Assembly (NCBI RefSeq): GCF_902459665.1
Contig: NZ_CABPSL010000010.1
Location: 105,991-169,990 of the forward strand
Direction of reading: 5' to 3'
Source of the DNA: Pandoraea cepalis
GTDB taxonomy: Bacteria; Pseudomonadota; Gammaproteobacteria; Burkholderiales; Burkholderiaceae
DNA length: 64,000 nt
Positions 17,150 through 26,531 of the stretch are shown here, one piece after another. The notes beneath the pieces are model-generated. The model saw nothing but the letters and a program-made list of their open reading frames with translations, was not told the origin of the DNA and searched no databases. The first letter of the stretch is position 1. Each line of letters starts with the position of its first letter. A program made the position numbers and the translations under genes.

Positions 17150-18343
17150 ATGATCATCACGTCGCTGCTCGATACCGATCTCTACAAGTTCACGATGATG
17201 CAAGTGGTGCTGCATCATTTTCCCGCAGCGCAAGTCGAATACCGCTTCAAGTGTCGCACCGAAGGTGTGGACCTCACGCCGTATGTCGACGAGATTCGCG
17301 ATGAGATCCGCCTGCTGTGCGGATTGCGCTTTACCGAGTCCGAACTTCGTTACCTCGGTGCGATGCGCTTCATCAAGAGCGATTTCATCGACTTTCTCGA
17401 CCTGTTCCATCTGAACGAGAAGTACATCACGGTGCAGCCCTCGCCAAAGGGCAACGGCGAGATCGACATCACGATTCGCGGGCCGTGGCTGCATACGATC
17501 CTCTTCGAGATCCCGGTGCTCGCCATCGTCAACGAAGTGTATTTCCGCAACACACAGCGCAAGCCGGCCTACGACGAAGGCCGTCAGCGGCTCAAGGACA
17601 AGATCGGCATGCTGGCGGGCCGCGTCGATTATCGTGACTGCAAGATCGCCGATTACGGTACGCGACGCCGCTTCTCGAAGGAGTGGCACGAGGAAGTGAT
17701 TCTCACGCTGCGCGACGAACTGGGCGAACAGTTCGCGGGCACGAGCAACGTGTACTACGCGCTCAAGCTCGGGCTCACGCCGCTCGGCACGATGGCCCAT
17801 GAGTACCTTCAGGCCTGTCAGGCGCTCGGGCCGCGTCTGCGCGACTCACAGATCTTCGGCTTCGAGACGTGGGCGAAGGAGTATCGCGGCGACCTCGGCA
17901 TCGCGCTGTCCGACGTCTACGGCATGTCCGCCTTTCTGCGTGACTTCGATATGTATTTCTGCAAGCTGTTCGACGGTGCGCGTCATGATTCCGGCGATCC
18001 GTTCATCTGGGGTGAGCGCCTGCTGGCGCACTACGCAGAGAATCGCGTCGACGCGCATACGAAAACCATGATCTTCTCGGACGGCCTCGATATTCCGAAG
18101 GTCCTTCAGCTTTTCGAGCGGTTCCGCGACCGTTGCAAGCTCGCCTTCGGCGTGGGAACGAACCTCACCAACGATCTGGGCTATCAGCCGTTGCAGATCG
18201 TCATCAAGATGGTGCGCTGCAACGGTCAGCCGGTGGCGAAGCTCTCGGACTCGCCGGGCAAGAATATGTGCGACGACGATGCTTATCTGGCGTATCTGCG
18301 TCAGGTATTCGAGATCGCGCCGGCGTCAGCGGCCGGCGTGTGA
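17150..18343 (+). CDS. pncB: Nicotinate phosphoribosyltransferase
   Basis: 397 residues, the normal length. PncB joins nicotinate to PRPP with ATP hydrolysis, the first step of the Preiss-Handler NAD salvage route. The start at 17150 gives the family N-terminus [15 protein letters not shown]. The histidine phosphorylated during the reaction is in GTMAHEY (about residue 215), and the C-terminal SDGLD and GVGTNLTND segments are phosphoribosyl-binding regions. It is divergent from fdxA and followed by lutC about 190 bases later. Confidence 0.97.
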   Translation: MIITSLLDTDLYKFTMMQVVLHHFPAAQVEYRFKCRTEGVDLTPYVDEIRDEIRLLCGLRFTESELRYLGAMRFIKSDFIDFLDLFHLNEKYITVQPSPKGNGEIDITIRGPWLHTILFEIPVLAIVNEVYFRNTQRKPAYDEGRQRLKDKIGMLAGRVDYRDCKIADYGTRRRFSKEWHEEVILTLRDELGEQFAGTSNVYYALKLGLTPLGTMAHEYLQACQALGPRLRDSQIFGFETWAKEYRGDLGIALSDVYGMSAFLRDFDMYFCKLFDGARHDSGDPFIWGERLLAHYAENRVDAHTKTMIFSDGLDIPKVLQLFERFRDRCKLAFGVGTNLTNDLGYQPLQIVIKMVRCNGQPVAKLSDSPGKNMCDDDAYLAYLRQVFEIAPASAAGV

Positions 18344-18533
18344 CGTTCGATGCCTGCCGCCTGGTCCGAGCGTCGCGCCAGAGCATTCCGATAGTGCGCG
18401 AACGTGCGTCGCGCCCGCAAGGGCAGCCGTTATAATTGCGCATCGCCCGCCGAACTTGCAACGGTGGCCTTTCGAGAGACGATAAGCGACGACGTTGGCC
18501 GCACACCGGCACGTCGGCTTCACAGGACAGCCC

Positions 18534-19196
18534 ATGGATACCTCCGACGCCCGCAATCGCATCTTTGCCCGCATCCGCAATGCTCAGCATCGTCCCGATG
18601 CCGCGCGCGCGAACGAGCAGGCGGCGGCAGAGGACTACCTGGCACGGCATCCGCAGGGACCGCGTCCGGCCATGTCGGACGATCTCGTCGCCACGTTCAT
18701 CGACAAGGCGCAGGCGCTCTCGACGACGATCACGCGCGTGCCGGGCATGAGCGGCGTGCCGGTCGCGGCCGCGACGTATCTCCAGGCCAACGGCCTCACG
18801 GACCAGGCGGTGGCGTGGCCGACCTTGCGCGAACTCGATTGGGCGAATGCGGGGTGTCGCGTGGAATTCCGCAAGCCGCAGGGCGACGATCTGGTCGGCA
18901 TCACCGGTTGCTTCTGCGCCATCGCTGAAACCGGCGCGTTGATGATGATGTCGGGCCCCGAGACATTTGCGTCGGCCACCCTGTTGCCCGAAACGCATAT
19001 CGCGGTTGTGCCCGCGTCGCGCATCGTCGCCGGCCACGAGGACGGCTTCGCGCTCATGCGTAGCGAGCGCGGTCAACTCTCTCGGGCCACGAACTTCATT
19101 GCGGGCCCGTCGCGGACGGCCGACATCGAACAGACGCTGGTGCTGGGCGCCCACGGTCCCTACCGAGTGCATCTCATCATCGTCGACGGTGCCTGA
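18534..19196 (+). CDS. lutC: LutC/YkgG family LUD-domain protein
   Basis: 220 residues with a LUD domain; the conserved segment GITGCFCAIAETGALMM (about residues 122-138) is typical. LutC works with LutA and LutB in L-lactate oxidation in other bacteria. Here no lutA or lutB is adjacent, so the gene is orphaned or has moved from its partners, and its present role is uncertain. The ATG at 18534 has AGGA seven bases upstream. Confidence 0.85.
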   Translation: MDTSDARNRIFARIRNAQHRPDAARANEQAAAEDYLARHPQGPRPAMSDDLVATFIDKAQALSTTITRVPGMSGVPVAAATYLQANGLTDQAVAWPTLRELDWANAGCRVEFRKPQGDDLVGITGCFCAIAETGALMMMSGPETFASATLLPETHIAVVPASRIVAGHEDGFALMRSERGQLSRATNFIAGPSRTADIEQTLVLGAHGPYRVHLIIVDGA

Positions 19197-19340
19197 GGCA
19201 CGACGCCGTTGCATCGGCCCGCGACCGCGGGCCAACACCCAATGACTCCTTGCACCAGCGCGAATGCCGATACGCGATGGGGGGAAGGCTTTCGAGAATC
19301 GCCCGCCCGCTTCGGTATTTGATCCGCCGGGCCGTGCGGG

Positions 19341-19367
19341 ACCTTGGTTTGAGATATTTCCCAAGGT
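19341..19367 (+). promoter_or_regulatory. Hairpin in the leader of the NhaD-type antiporter gene
   Basis: Perfect arms ACCTTGG/CCAAGGT around a 13-base loop, about 75 bases upstream of the antiporter start. A 12-base palindrome ATCGTCGACGAT follows at 19409-19420. No known riboswitch pattern was recognised. Confidence 0.35.
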
Positions 19368-19442
19368 TGCGCCATTTCGGGCACTCCTGCTTTGCGGGCG
19401 ACTCGTACATCGTCGACGATCAATCAATAGGAACCAAGAACA

Positions 19443-20861
19443 ATGCACAAGGGGATAGGGCGCATATTGGGAGCGGCGGGGCTGGCATTGGCAAGCCCCG
19501 CGGCGTTTGCTGCCGGGCCGGACGGCGCACAACTCGTCGCCTGGTGGGGCGTGCCGTTTGCCGGACTGCTGCTCTCGATCGCGATTGGGCCGCTGCTGGC
19601 GCCGGCGTTCTGGCATCACCATTTCGGCAAGATCGCGGCGTTCTGGGGCGCGGCATTCCTGGTGCCATTCGCATTGGTGTTCGGCGTGGGCGCGGCCTGG
19701 TATGGCGCTGTGCATGCCGTTGTCGCGGAGTACATACCGTTTGTCGTTCTGCTTACGGCGCTGTTCACCGCGGCTGGCGGCATCTGCGTGCATGGCAACC
19801 TGCGCGGCGGGCCGTGGCTCAACACCGGGCTGCTGACGCTGGGCACCGTGCTGGCCAGCATCATGGGCACGACGGGCGCGGCGATGCTGCTGATCCGTCC
19901 GCTTATCCGCGCAAACGACAACCGCAAACACAACGTGCACGTCGTCGTGTTCTTTATCTTCCTTGTGGCGAACGCCGGAGGCTCGCTGACGCCGCTGGGC
20001 GATCCGCCGCTGTTCCTTGGCTTCCTGCAAGGGGTCGACTTCTTTTGGACGACCGCGCACATCTGGCCTGAGACGCTGTTCATCTGCGCGGTGCTGCTGG
20101 TGCTGTTCTTCCTGATCGATAGCTACTACTTCCGGCAGAAGAGCGAGCCTCTGATCGAGGCAATGGATCCGACACCGCATTCCGCGCCGCTGCGACTCGA
20201 AGGCAAGCGCAACTTCGTGCTGCTTGCCGCTGCCGTGGGGCTCGTGCTGATGAGCGGGGTCTGGAAGCCGGGCGTCGACTTCGATATCTTCGGTACACCG
20301 GTCGCGTTGCAGAACCTCGCGCGCGACGTCGGGCTGATCGTGGTGACGTTGATGTCGCTGGCGATCACGCCGCGCACGGCGCGCGAGGGTAACGACTTCA
20401 ATTGGGCGCCGATGAAGGAAGTCGCCAAGCTGTTCGCCGGTATCTTCCTGACCATCATCCCGGTGGTTGCCATTCTGCGAGCGGGGGAAGCCGGCGCGCT
20501 TGGCTGGGTCATTCGTCTTGTCACGGGGCCGGGCGGTGCGCCGGACAACGTCATGTATTTTTGGGCGACGGGCCTGCTCTCGTCGTTCCTCGACAATGCG
20601 CCGACGTATCTCGTGTTCTTCAATACCGCTGGCGGCGATGCCGCAACGCTGATGACCACCGGTGCGGCAACGCTCGCGGCGATTTCGGCCGGTGCGGTGT
20701 TCATGGGCGCGAACACCTACATCGGTAACGCGCCGAACTTCATGGTGAAAGCCATCGCGGAGCAACGTGGCATTCGCATGCCGAGCTTCTTTGGCTATAT
20801 GCTGTGGTCGGGCGCGATTCTTCTGCCGCTGTTCGTATTGACGACCCTGATATTCTTCTGA
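19443..20861 (+). CDS. NhaD-type sodium:proton antiporter
   Basis: 472 residues with a cleavable-looking N-terminal hydrophobic segment and about 11-12 membrane segments; ion-transporter superfamily, NhaD/UIT3 type. Typical stretches are the NAGGSLTPLGDPPLFLGFL segment (about residues 178-196) and the DNAPTYLVFFN segment (about 383-393), which carry the conserved polar residues of this family. It likely exchanges Na+ or Li+ for H+ across the inner membrane. GGA stands near the ATG (GGAACCAAGAACA). The next gene begins 41 bases later, so the two may be co-transcribed. Confidence 0.9.
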   Translation: MHKGIGRILGAAGLALASPAAFAAGPDGAQLVAWWGVPFAGLLLSIAIGPLLAPAFWHHHFGKIAAFWGAAFLVPFALVFGVGAAWYGAVHAVVAEYIPFVVLLTALFTAAGGICVHGNLRGGPWLNTGLLTLGTVLASIMGTTGAAMLLIRPLIRANDNRKHNVHVVVFFIFLVANAGGSLTPLGDPPLFLGFLQGVDFFWTTAHIWPETLFICAVLLVLFFLIDSYYFRQKSEPLIEAMDPTPHSAPLRLEGKRNFVLLAAAVGLVLMSGVWKPGVDFDIFGTPVALQNLARDVGLIVVTLMSLAITPRTAREGNDFNWAPMKEVAKLFAGIFLTIIPVVAILRAGEAGALGWVIRLVTGPGGAPDNVMYFWATGLLSSFLDNAPTYLVFFNTAGGDAATLMTTGAATLAAISAGAVFMGANTYIGNAPNFMVKAIAEQRGIRMPSFFGYMLWSGAILLPLFVLTTLIFF

Positions 20862-20902
20862 GCCGCGATGGTGTGACGCGGTCAACCTTTGCGAGACAAC
20901 TG

Positions 20903-21892
20903 GTGAAACCGAAGATCCTGGTAGCCCGAGCCATTTTTCCCGACGTGATCGAGCGTCTGGCGCAGTATTTCGAGGTCGAGCGCAACGACGCCGATACCGT
21001 GTATTCGAGCGACGAATTGCGCGCACGTCTGGCCGACAAGGCCGGCGCGATCACCACGGCGAGCGAGCGCATCGACGCATCGGTGCTCGCCGGTGCGCCG
21101 CAGCTGCGTGTGGTGGCCAATATGGCCGTGGGTTACAACAACTTCGATATCGAGGCGATGACCGCCGCCGGCGTCATGGCGACGAACACGCCCGACGTGC
21201 TCAACGAGACGACGGCCGACTTCGGCTGGGCGCTGTTGATGGCGACGGCCCGTCGCGTGACCGAGTCCGAGCGGTGGTTGCGCGAAGGACATTGGGATAA
21301 GTGGGCCTACGATATGTTTCTCGGCGCCGACGTGCACGGCAGTACGCTGGGCATCATAGGCATGGGCCGTATCGGGCAGGCGATTGCGCGCCGCGCCATG
21401 GGCTTCAACATGCGTGTTGTGTACCACAATCGGTCGCGTCTCGATGCGGCAACGGAAGCGGCATGCCAGGCAAGCTTCGTCGACAAGGACACGCTGCTGC
21501 GCACGGCGGATCACGTCATCCTCGTGCTGCCTTACTCGGCCGCAACGCATCACACGGTGGGTGCCGCAGAGTTGGCCCTCATGAAGCCGACGGCAACGCT
21601 GGTCAATCTGGCGCGCGGTGGCATTGTCGATGACGCGGCGCTCGCGGCCGCCCTTGCGGGCCGGCAGATTGCCGCCGCGGGCCTCGACGTCTTCGAGGGC
21701 GAGCCGAAGGTGCATCCCGATTTGCTCAAGGTGCCGAATGTCGTGCTGACGCCGCATATCGCGAGTGCCTCGGTGGCGACGCGTCGTGGCATGGCAAGTC
21801 TGGCGGCCGACAATCTGATTGCGGCGTTGGGATTCGGGGCGGCGGCGGGCAAGCCGCCGTGCCTGCTGAACCCGGCGGCGCGCCGGTCGTAG
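20903..21892 (+). CDS. 2-hydroxyacid dehydrogenase, GhrB-like glyoxylate/hydroxypyruvate reductase
   Basis: 329 residues from a GTG at 20903, giving the family-type start KPKILVARAIFP. The NAD(P)-binding loop GIIGMGRIGQAIARRA is at about 152-167, and the catalytic Arg (NLARGG, about 241), Glu (DVFEGEP, about 270) and His (TPHIAS, about 288) are present. Such enzymes reduce glyoxylate to glycolate or hydroxypyruvate to glycerate; the preferred substrate is inferred. It would connect with glycolate oxidase encoded 8 kb upstream. An ATG at 20804 lies inside the previous gene and is rejected. Confidence 0.9.
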   Translation: MKPKILVARAIFPDVIERLAQYFEVERNDADTVYSSDELRARLADKAGAITTASERIDASVLAGAPQLRVVANMAVGYNNFDIEAMTAAGVMATNTPDVLNETTADFGWALLMATARRVTESERWLREGHWDKWAYDMFLGADVHGSTLGIIGMGRIGQAIARRAMGFNMRVVYHNRSRLDAATEAACQASFVDKDTLLRTADHVILVLPYSAATHHTVGAAELALMKPTATLVNLARGGIVDDAALAAALAGRQIAAAGLDVFEGEPKVHPDLLKVPNVVLTPHIASASVATRRGMASLAADNLIAALGFGAAAGKPPCLLNPAARRS

Positions 21893-21970
21893 CGGCACCC
21901 TGCAGGCATCGGCAGGTATGGGCCGGCATCGGCAGCAGGATCGAAGGGCATCAACGGGAGTCGCAACGCG

Positions 21971-23434
21971 ATGGTAGAGATGGGGTGGGTGGCGCTGGCA
22001 GCGCTGAACTTGTTGGTGATGATCGCGATTGCGGTGAAGGTCTGGCAGCGCGGCGGCGATTCGACGTTGCGCGAGACGCTCGTCGACGCGCTGGCCCATG
22101 TCCGCGATGATTTGCTTCAGGCGGCCGATCGCAGCGAACGTGGCCTGCGCCAGGAGTTCGCGGAAACGGCGCGTGCCGCACGCGGCGAGCAAAGCGCGCA
22201 GATGGCGCAGTTCCAGCAGACGCTGGCCGCGCAGATGACGAGCGTGGCGACGGTGCAGAACAACCAGATCGACGCGTTTGCACAACAGTTGGCGAAGCTT
22301 ACCGAAACGAATGCTGCCCAGCTCGATGCGGTGCGTCAGAGCCTGGTGCTCAACGGACAGCAGATGCGCGAAGAGCAGGCGTCGACGTTGCGCCGCTTCG
22401 GTGAGGCGCAGCATGAACAACTCACACAATTGGCCGAGGGCAACGAGCGGCGCCTGGCCGAAGTGCGTGCCACACTCGAACAGAAGCTCAAGGACATCGA
22501 GGTCAACAACGCGGCGAAGCTCGAAGAAATGCGCCGCACCGTCGACGAAAAGCTCCATGCCACGCTCGAGCAGCGACTCGGCGAGTCGTTCAAGCTGGTC
22601 TCGGACCGGCTGGAGCAGGTGCATCGCGGCCTGGGCGAGATGCAGACGCTCGCCGCCGGCGTGGGCGATCTCAAGCGCGTGCTGACCAATGTGAAGACGC
22701 GAGGCATCTGGGGGGAAGTGCAATTACAGGCGTTGCTTGAGCAACTGCTGACGCCCGACCAGTTCGCCAAGAACGTTGCGACCAAGCCGGGCAGTGCCGA
22801 GCGGGTGGAGTTCGCGATTGCGCTGCCAGGACAGAACGGCGACAGCAACACGCCGGTCTGGCTGCCGATCGACGCCAAATTCCCGCGTGAGGATTACGAG
22901 CGCCTGCTCGACGCGCAGGAGCGTGCCGATTTGGCGGCAGTGGAAGAGGCATCGAAGGCGTTGGAGACACGCATCCGCCTGGAAGCGAAGTCCATCGCGG
23001 ACAAGTATCTCGCACCGCCGCACACGACCGACTTCGCGCTGTTGTTCCTGCCGACGGAAGGGCTTTACGCCGAAGTGCTGCGGCGTCCGGGACTCTCGGA
23101 TCTGTTGCAACGCGACTATCGCGTGACCGTGGCGGGCCCGACAACGTTGACCGCGCTGCTCAACAGCCTGCAGATGGGCTTCCGCACGCTCGCGATCGAA
23201 CGCCGTTCCAGTGAGGTCTGGCAGGTGCTCGGCGCGGTGAAAACGGAGTTCACCAAGTTCGGTGATGTGCTCGCGAAGACCAAGGCGCAACTGGAGACGG
23301 TGACCCGTTCGATCGACAGGGCCGAGGTGCGCACGCGCGCGATGGCGCGTCAGCTCAAGTCCGTGGAAGCCTTGCCCGGTGAGCAGGCGGTCGAACTGCT
23401 CGGTGTGGAGATGGAGGCCGACGACGAGGCGTGA
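21971..23434 (+). CDS. rmuC: RmuC-type DNA recombination protein
   Basis: 487 residues. One N-terminal membrane segment (about 5-20) is followed by a long coiled coil rich in Gln/Glu/Ala (about 30-215) and the C-terminal RmuC nuclease-like domain (about 230-430), with recognisable GIWGEVQLQALLEQ and WLPIDAKFP segments. RmuC limits inversion of short repeats in E. coli; its exact activity is unclear. It is convergent with a GNAT gene and lies 78 bases after the dehydrogenase. Confidence 0.93.
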   Translation: MVEMGWVALAALNLLVMIAIAVKVWQRGGDSTLRETLVDALAHVRDDLLQAADRSERGLRQEFAETARAARGEQSAQMAQFQQTLAAQMTSVATVQNNQIDAFAQQLAKLTETNAAQLDAVRQSLVLNGQQMREEQASTLRRFGEAQHEQLTQLAEGNERRLAEVRATLEQKLKDIEVNNAAKLEEMRRTVDEKLHATLEQRLGESFKLVSDRLEQVHRGLGEMQTLAAGVGDLKRVLTNVKTRGIWGEVQLQALLEQLLTPDQFAKNVATKPGSAERVEFAIALPGQNGDSNTPVWLPIDAKFPREDYERLLDAQERADLAAVEEASKALETRIRLEAKSIADKYLAPPHTTDFALLFLPTEGLYAEVLRRPGLSDLLQRDYRVTVAGPTTLTALLNSLQMGFRTLAIERRSSEVWQVLGAVKTEFTKFGDVLAKTKAQLETVTRSIDRAEVRTRAMARQLKSVEALPGEQAVELLGVEMEADDEA

Positions 23435-23554
23435 GCGCCCGGTAGGGCGAGTCGCGCGGAGGCGCCTGCGGACGCGGGACGTTCAAGACGCGCCTGACAG
23501 TCCCGGCATGGATGACGTTCGCAGCGTTCCCGAATTTCCCGATCCGTGGCGTGC

Positions 23555-24061
23555 TCAGAACGCTCGGGGCGCAGGGGATTCGCCGCGATGGGCGAACCGC
23601 TCGAGTGCCTCGCCCGTCATGCGCACCACGCGCCAGTCGGGCAGTACCGTCGCGCCTTGCGAGGTGTAGAAGTCGATCGCCGGCTGATTCCAGTCGAGTA
23701 CGGTCCACTCGAAGCGTCCGCAACCTCGTTCGACGGCGATGCCGGCCAATTGACGCATGAGCGCCTGTCCTACGCCCTTGCCGCGCATCGACGGCTGTAC
23801 GTAGACGTCTTCAAGGTACAGGCCGCGCCGTCCGAGGAACGTCGAGAAGTTGTGGAAGTACAGCGCGTAGCCGACCGCCTCGCCATCCCACTTCGCCATC
23901 AGGCACTCGGCTGCCGGCGCGGGCCCGAACAGCGCCTCGTGCACGCTCTGCGGCGTTGCTTCGAAAATATCCAACAACTTTTCATAGACGGCCAGTTCTC
24001 GCATCAGGCCGTAAATCGCGCCGACGTCGTCGGCCTTGGCGGTACACAGGGTCAGGGACAT
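23555..24061 (-). CDS. GNAT-family N-acetyltransferase
   Basis: 168 residues. The acetyl-CoA binding motif appears as QPSMRGKGVGQALM (about 93-106), and DWNQPAIDFY (about 128-137) matches the last conserved GNAT segment. The sequence resembles the diamine/thialysine acetyltransferase (SAT-like) branch, with an FHNFSTFLGRRGLYLEDVYV stretch in the middle, but the substrate is not certain. A start four residues upstream (24073) is also possible. Confidence 0.9.
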   Translation of the reverse strand: MSLTLCTAKADDVGAIYGLMRELAVYEKLLDIFEATPQSVHEALFGPAPAAECLMAKWDGEAVGYALYFHNFSTFLGRRGLYLEDVYVQPSMRGKGVGQALMRQLAGIAVERGCGRFEWTVLDWNQPAIDFYTSQGATVLPDWRVVRMTGEALERFAHRGESPAPRAF

Positions 24062-24085
24062 GGGACAGGGCAATCCGTGTGAAGG

Positions 24086-24370
24086 TCAGCACTCTTCGTC
24101 GGGGATGTCGCTCAGGGCAACTTCGATGCCGCCGAAGCGCTCCGCCACCCAGTTGTAGGCATGGCAGGCGACCCAGAGCAGCACGAAACCGACGATGGCG
24201 TTCAGGACCAGCGCGGAAATGAAGGCGAGACCCGGGAGTTCGCCGTAGCGGTAGAACGCTGCGAGGAAGGCCAGAAGCACCATCGGAATACTGAAAGTGA
24301 GATAGACCAGCACCAGCGCTTTGGCCGTCTGGCCAGGACTGATATACGTGATTTGCTTTTTTGTTGTCAT
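24086..24370 (-). CDS. Small two-helix membrane protein of unknown function
   Basis: About 94 residues from ATG 24370 (ATG 24400 would add ten). Two hydrophobic segments (about residues 18-40 and 50-72) are separated by a short loop; the tail is acidic and ends in DIPDEEC. I do not recognise a family or motif. It starts with a KKQITYISPGQTAK segment facing one side of the membrane. It lies 24 bases upstream of the GNAT gene on the same strand, so they may share a transcript. No clear ribosome-binding site decides the start. Confidence 0.65.
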   Translation of the reverse strand: MTTKKQITYISPGQTAKALVLVYLTFSIPMVLLAFLAAFYRYGELPGLAFISALVLNAIVGFVLLWVACHAYNWVAERFGGIEVALSDIPDEEC

Positions 24371-24473
24371 TGACGTGTGCTTTCGGTTGGGTGCTGACAT
24401 CGTCGAAGCGCCGACGCCGGCAATATATCGCAATTTCGCTGCTTCGCTTTAGGGGGGATTCGAGAGACTCGCG

Positions 24474-25757
24474 CTAAACCAATCCGTCGAACGCGATGAC
24501 GTCGACCAATTCGCCCGCCGCGACATCGCCGCGAGCGGTGTCCAGCGTGACGAAGCAGTTCGCTTCGCTCATCGTGCGCAGAATGCCGGCGCTTTGTGCA
24601 TCGGCCACCGTCACCTGCCAGCGGCCTTGCGCGTCGGCGGCGAGAATGCCGCGCAGGAATTCGGTCCGGCCGGGACGCTTGGCAATGGCCGTGGTCGTCG
24701 GCACCGGCAGGTTAGGCGTAACTTGCGGTTCGGCGCCCATCAGCGCGAACAGCCCGTCTCGAACCAGGTGGTAGAACGACGCCATCACGGCGGCCGGGTT
24801 GCCCGGCAAGCCGAAGAGCAGCGCGCGATGGCCGTCGGTCTCGAGTTCGCCGAAGGCGAACGGTCGGCCCGGGCGCATCGCCATCTTCCAGAAGACGACA
24901 TTGCCCAGGCGCGTCATCATCTCACGGGTGAAATCGGCCTCGCCAACGGAGACACCCCCCGACGTGATGACGGCGTCGGCGTCGCGGCAAGCGGTGCGCA
25001 GGGTGTCCTCGATCGCTTGCGGGTCGTCGCGCACGACGCCCAGGTCGAGCACCTCGGCACCCAGACGTTGTAGCATGCCGAACAGCGTGTAGCGGTTGCT
25101 GTCGTAGAGATTGCCCGGCGCGAGTGGTTCGCCCACCGAGCGGAGTTCGTCGCCCGTCGAGAAGAACGCGACGCGAATGCGGCGGCGCACCGGCACTTCG
25201 CCAATCCCCAGTGAGGCGAGCAGGCCGAGCGCGGCCGGGCGAATCCGCTTGCCCGCATGCAGCGCCGTGTGGCCGGCGGCCAGATCCTCGCCAACGTGAC
25301 GCACGTGGCGTCCGGGCGTGACGGCGTTGGCCGCAAAAGTGACGATGTCGGTATCGCCTTCGCGCTGCACCTGTTCCTGGGGGACGACGGTGTCGCAGCC
25401 GGCGGGCAGCAAGGCGCCGGTCATGATGCGCACGCATTCGCCGGGCGCGGCCACGCCGTCGAACGGATGGCCAGCGAACGAACGGCCGGCCACGCGCAGG
25501 CGCACGTCGCCCCCGGCGGCCAGTACGCTGCCGGCGAAGGCATAGCCGTCCATGGCGGCATTCTCGAATGCGGGAACGTCGAGCGGCGACGTGACGTCGC
25601 GACCCAGCACACGGCCCAGCGCGCTGCGCACGGCGACCTGCTCGATGGCAGACACCGGACGCGCGGTGCGCGCAATGATGGCGCGCGCCGATTCGACCGT
25701 CATATGGTTGGGGTCGTAGTCCGGCAAGCCGGCCAGGGCTTCGTCAAGTGTAGTCAT
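24474..25757 (-). CDS. moeA: Molybdopterin molybdenumtransferase MoeA
   Basis: 427 residues, usual length. MoeA inserts molybdate into adenylylated molybdopterin, the last step of molybdenum cofactor synthesis. Visible features are the N-terminal AFENAAMDGYA motif (about 64-74), the MPT-binding TSGGVSVGEADF segment (about 264-275) and the GLPGNPAAVM segment (about 318-327). It is the last gene of the minus-strand run moaA - unknown - mobA - moeA, 86 bases after mobA. Confidence 0.96.
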   Translation of the reverse strand: MTTLDEALAGLPDYDPNHMTVESARAIIARTARPVSAIEQVAVRSALGRVLGRDVTSPLDVPAFENAAMDGYAFAGSVLAAGGDVRLRVAGRSFAGHPFDGVAAPGECVRIMTGALLPAGCDTVVPQEQVQREGDTDIVTFAANAVTPGRHVRHVGEDLAAGHTALHAGKRIRPAALGLLASLGIGEVPVRRRIRVAFFSTGDELRSVGEPLAPGNLYDSNRYTLFGMLQRLGAEVLDLGVVRDDPQAIEDTLRTACRDADAVITSGGVSVGEADFTREMMTRLGNVVFWKMAMRPGRPFAFGELETDGHRALLFGLPGNPAAVMASFYHLVRDGLFALMGAEPQVTPNLPVPTTTAIAKRPGRTEFLRGILAADAQGRWQVTVADAQSAGILRTMSEANCFVTLDTARGDVAAGELVDVIAFDGLV

Positions 25758-25843
25758 GGTGTGGCGTCGTCATCCGGCAAGTCCCCGGCATGAATCCCGT
25801 CAATGCGGTGGCGACAGATCGGGCCGCGTCGGTGTCCGCAATG

Positions 25844-26491
25844 TCAGGGCGCGCGCGGCGTGTCGGACGTATCGGGCCTATCGGAGGTATCGGGTTGGAG
25901 GTCGTCCAGCGTGTTGACATTGTAAAACGGACGCTCGTCGCCGAAGTGAACTTGTACGGCCTTGTGGCGTGCCAGCCACGCCCTGACGCGATGTTCGCCG
26001 GCCGCGAGCGTGGCGGCAAGATCGTCGGCGAGCGTGCGATGCAAGAGGGCGAAGACCGGATGCGGCCCCTGTGGCGTGACGGCATAGGCCGCCAGAGGCG
26101 GTGCGGCGGCGTCGGCGCCAGCGGCGCTCAACGCGGCCGCCAGTCGTTCGCCAAGATCCTCGGGGAGGTAGGGTGAGTCGCACGGTGCGGTGAGGAGGTA
26201 GTCCGAGCGCGTGGCGCGCAGGCCGGCCAACATGCCGGCGAGCGGGCCAGCGAAGTCCGGCGTCGCGTCGCACACGACTGGCTCGCCGAACGCGGCATAG
26301 GCATCGTGATGTCGATTGGCGCTAATCAGCAACGTCGCGACCTGTGGCCGCATTCGTTCGAGGACGTGCTCGACCAGCGTTCGGCCGGCGAATCGTTGCA
26401 AGCCTTTGTCGCGTCCGCCCATGCGTTGGCCTCGCCCCCCTGCGAGGACCAGGCCGGTCATGGCGCTACGAAGGATCGGCGCGGTAGTCAT
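25844..26491 (-). CDS. mobA: Molybdenum cofactor guanylyltransferase MobA
   Basis: 215 residues from ATG 26491. The nucleotide-binding loop LVLAGGRGQRMGGRDKGL (about 14-31) and the APCDSPYLP segment (about 99-107) identify MobA, which attaches GMP to molybdenum cofactor to give the MGD form used by DMSO-reductase-type enzymes. The C-terminal tail ends in a short DTSDRPDTSDTP repeat. It lies between an unknown exported protein gene and moeA. Confidence 0.95.
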   Translation of the reverse strand: MTTAPILRSAMTGLVLAGGRGQRMGGRDKGLQRFAGRTLVEHVLERMRPQVATLLISANRHHDAYAAFGEPVVCDATPDFAGPLAGMLAGLRATRSDYLLTAPCDSPYLPEDLGERLAAALSAAGADAAAPPLAAYAVTPQGPHPVFALLHRTLADDLAATLAAGEHRVRAWLARHKAVQVHFGDERPFYNVNTLDDLQPDTSDRPDTSDTPRAP

Positions 26492-26531
26492 GGCGGCAGA
26501 ATTCCAGGGCGATGGGCGGGCGGCGAACCGG

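Noticed and set aside
18204..21026. A 940-residue minus-strand open frame across lutC, the antiporter and part of the reductase
   Set aside because: It covers three well-supported plus-strand genes and their spacers; composition is His/Arg/Gln-rich with no recognisable domain.
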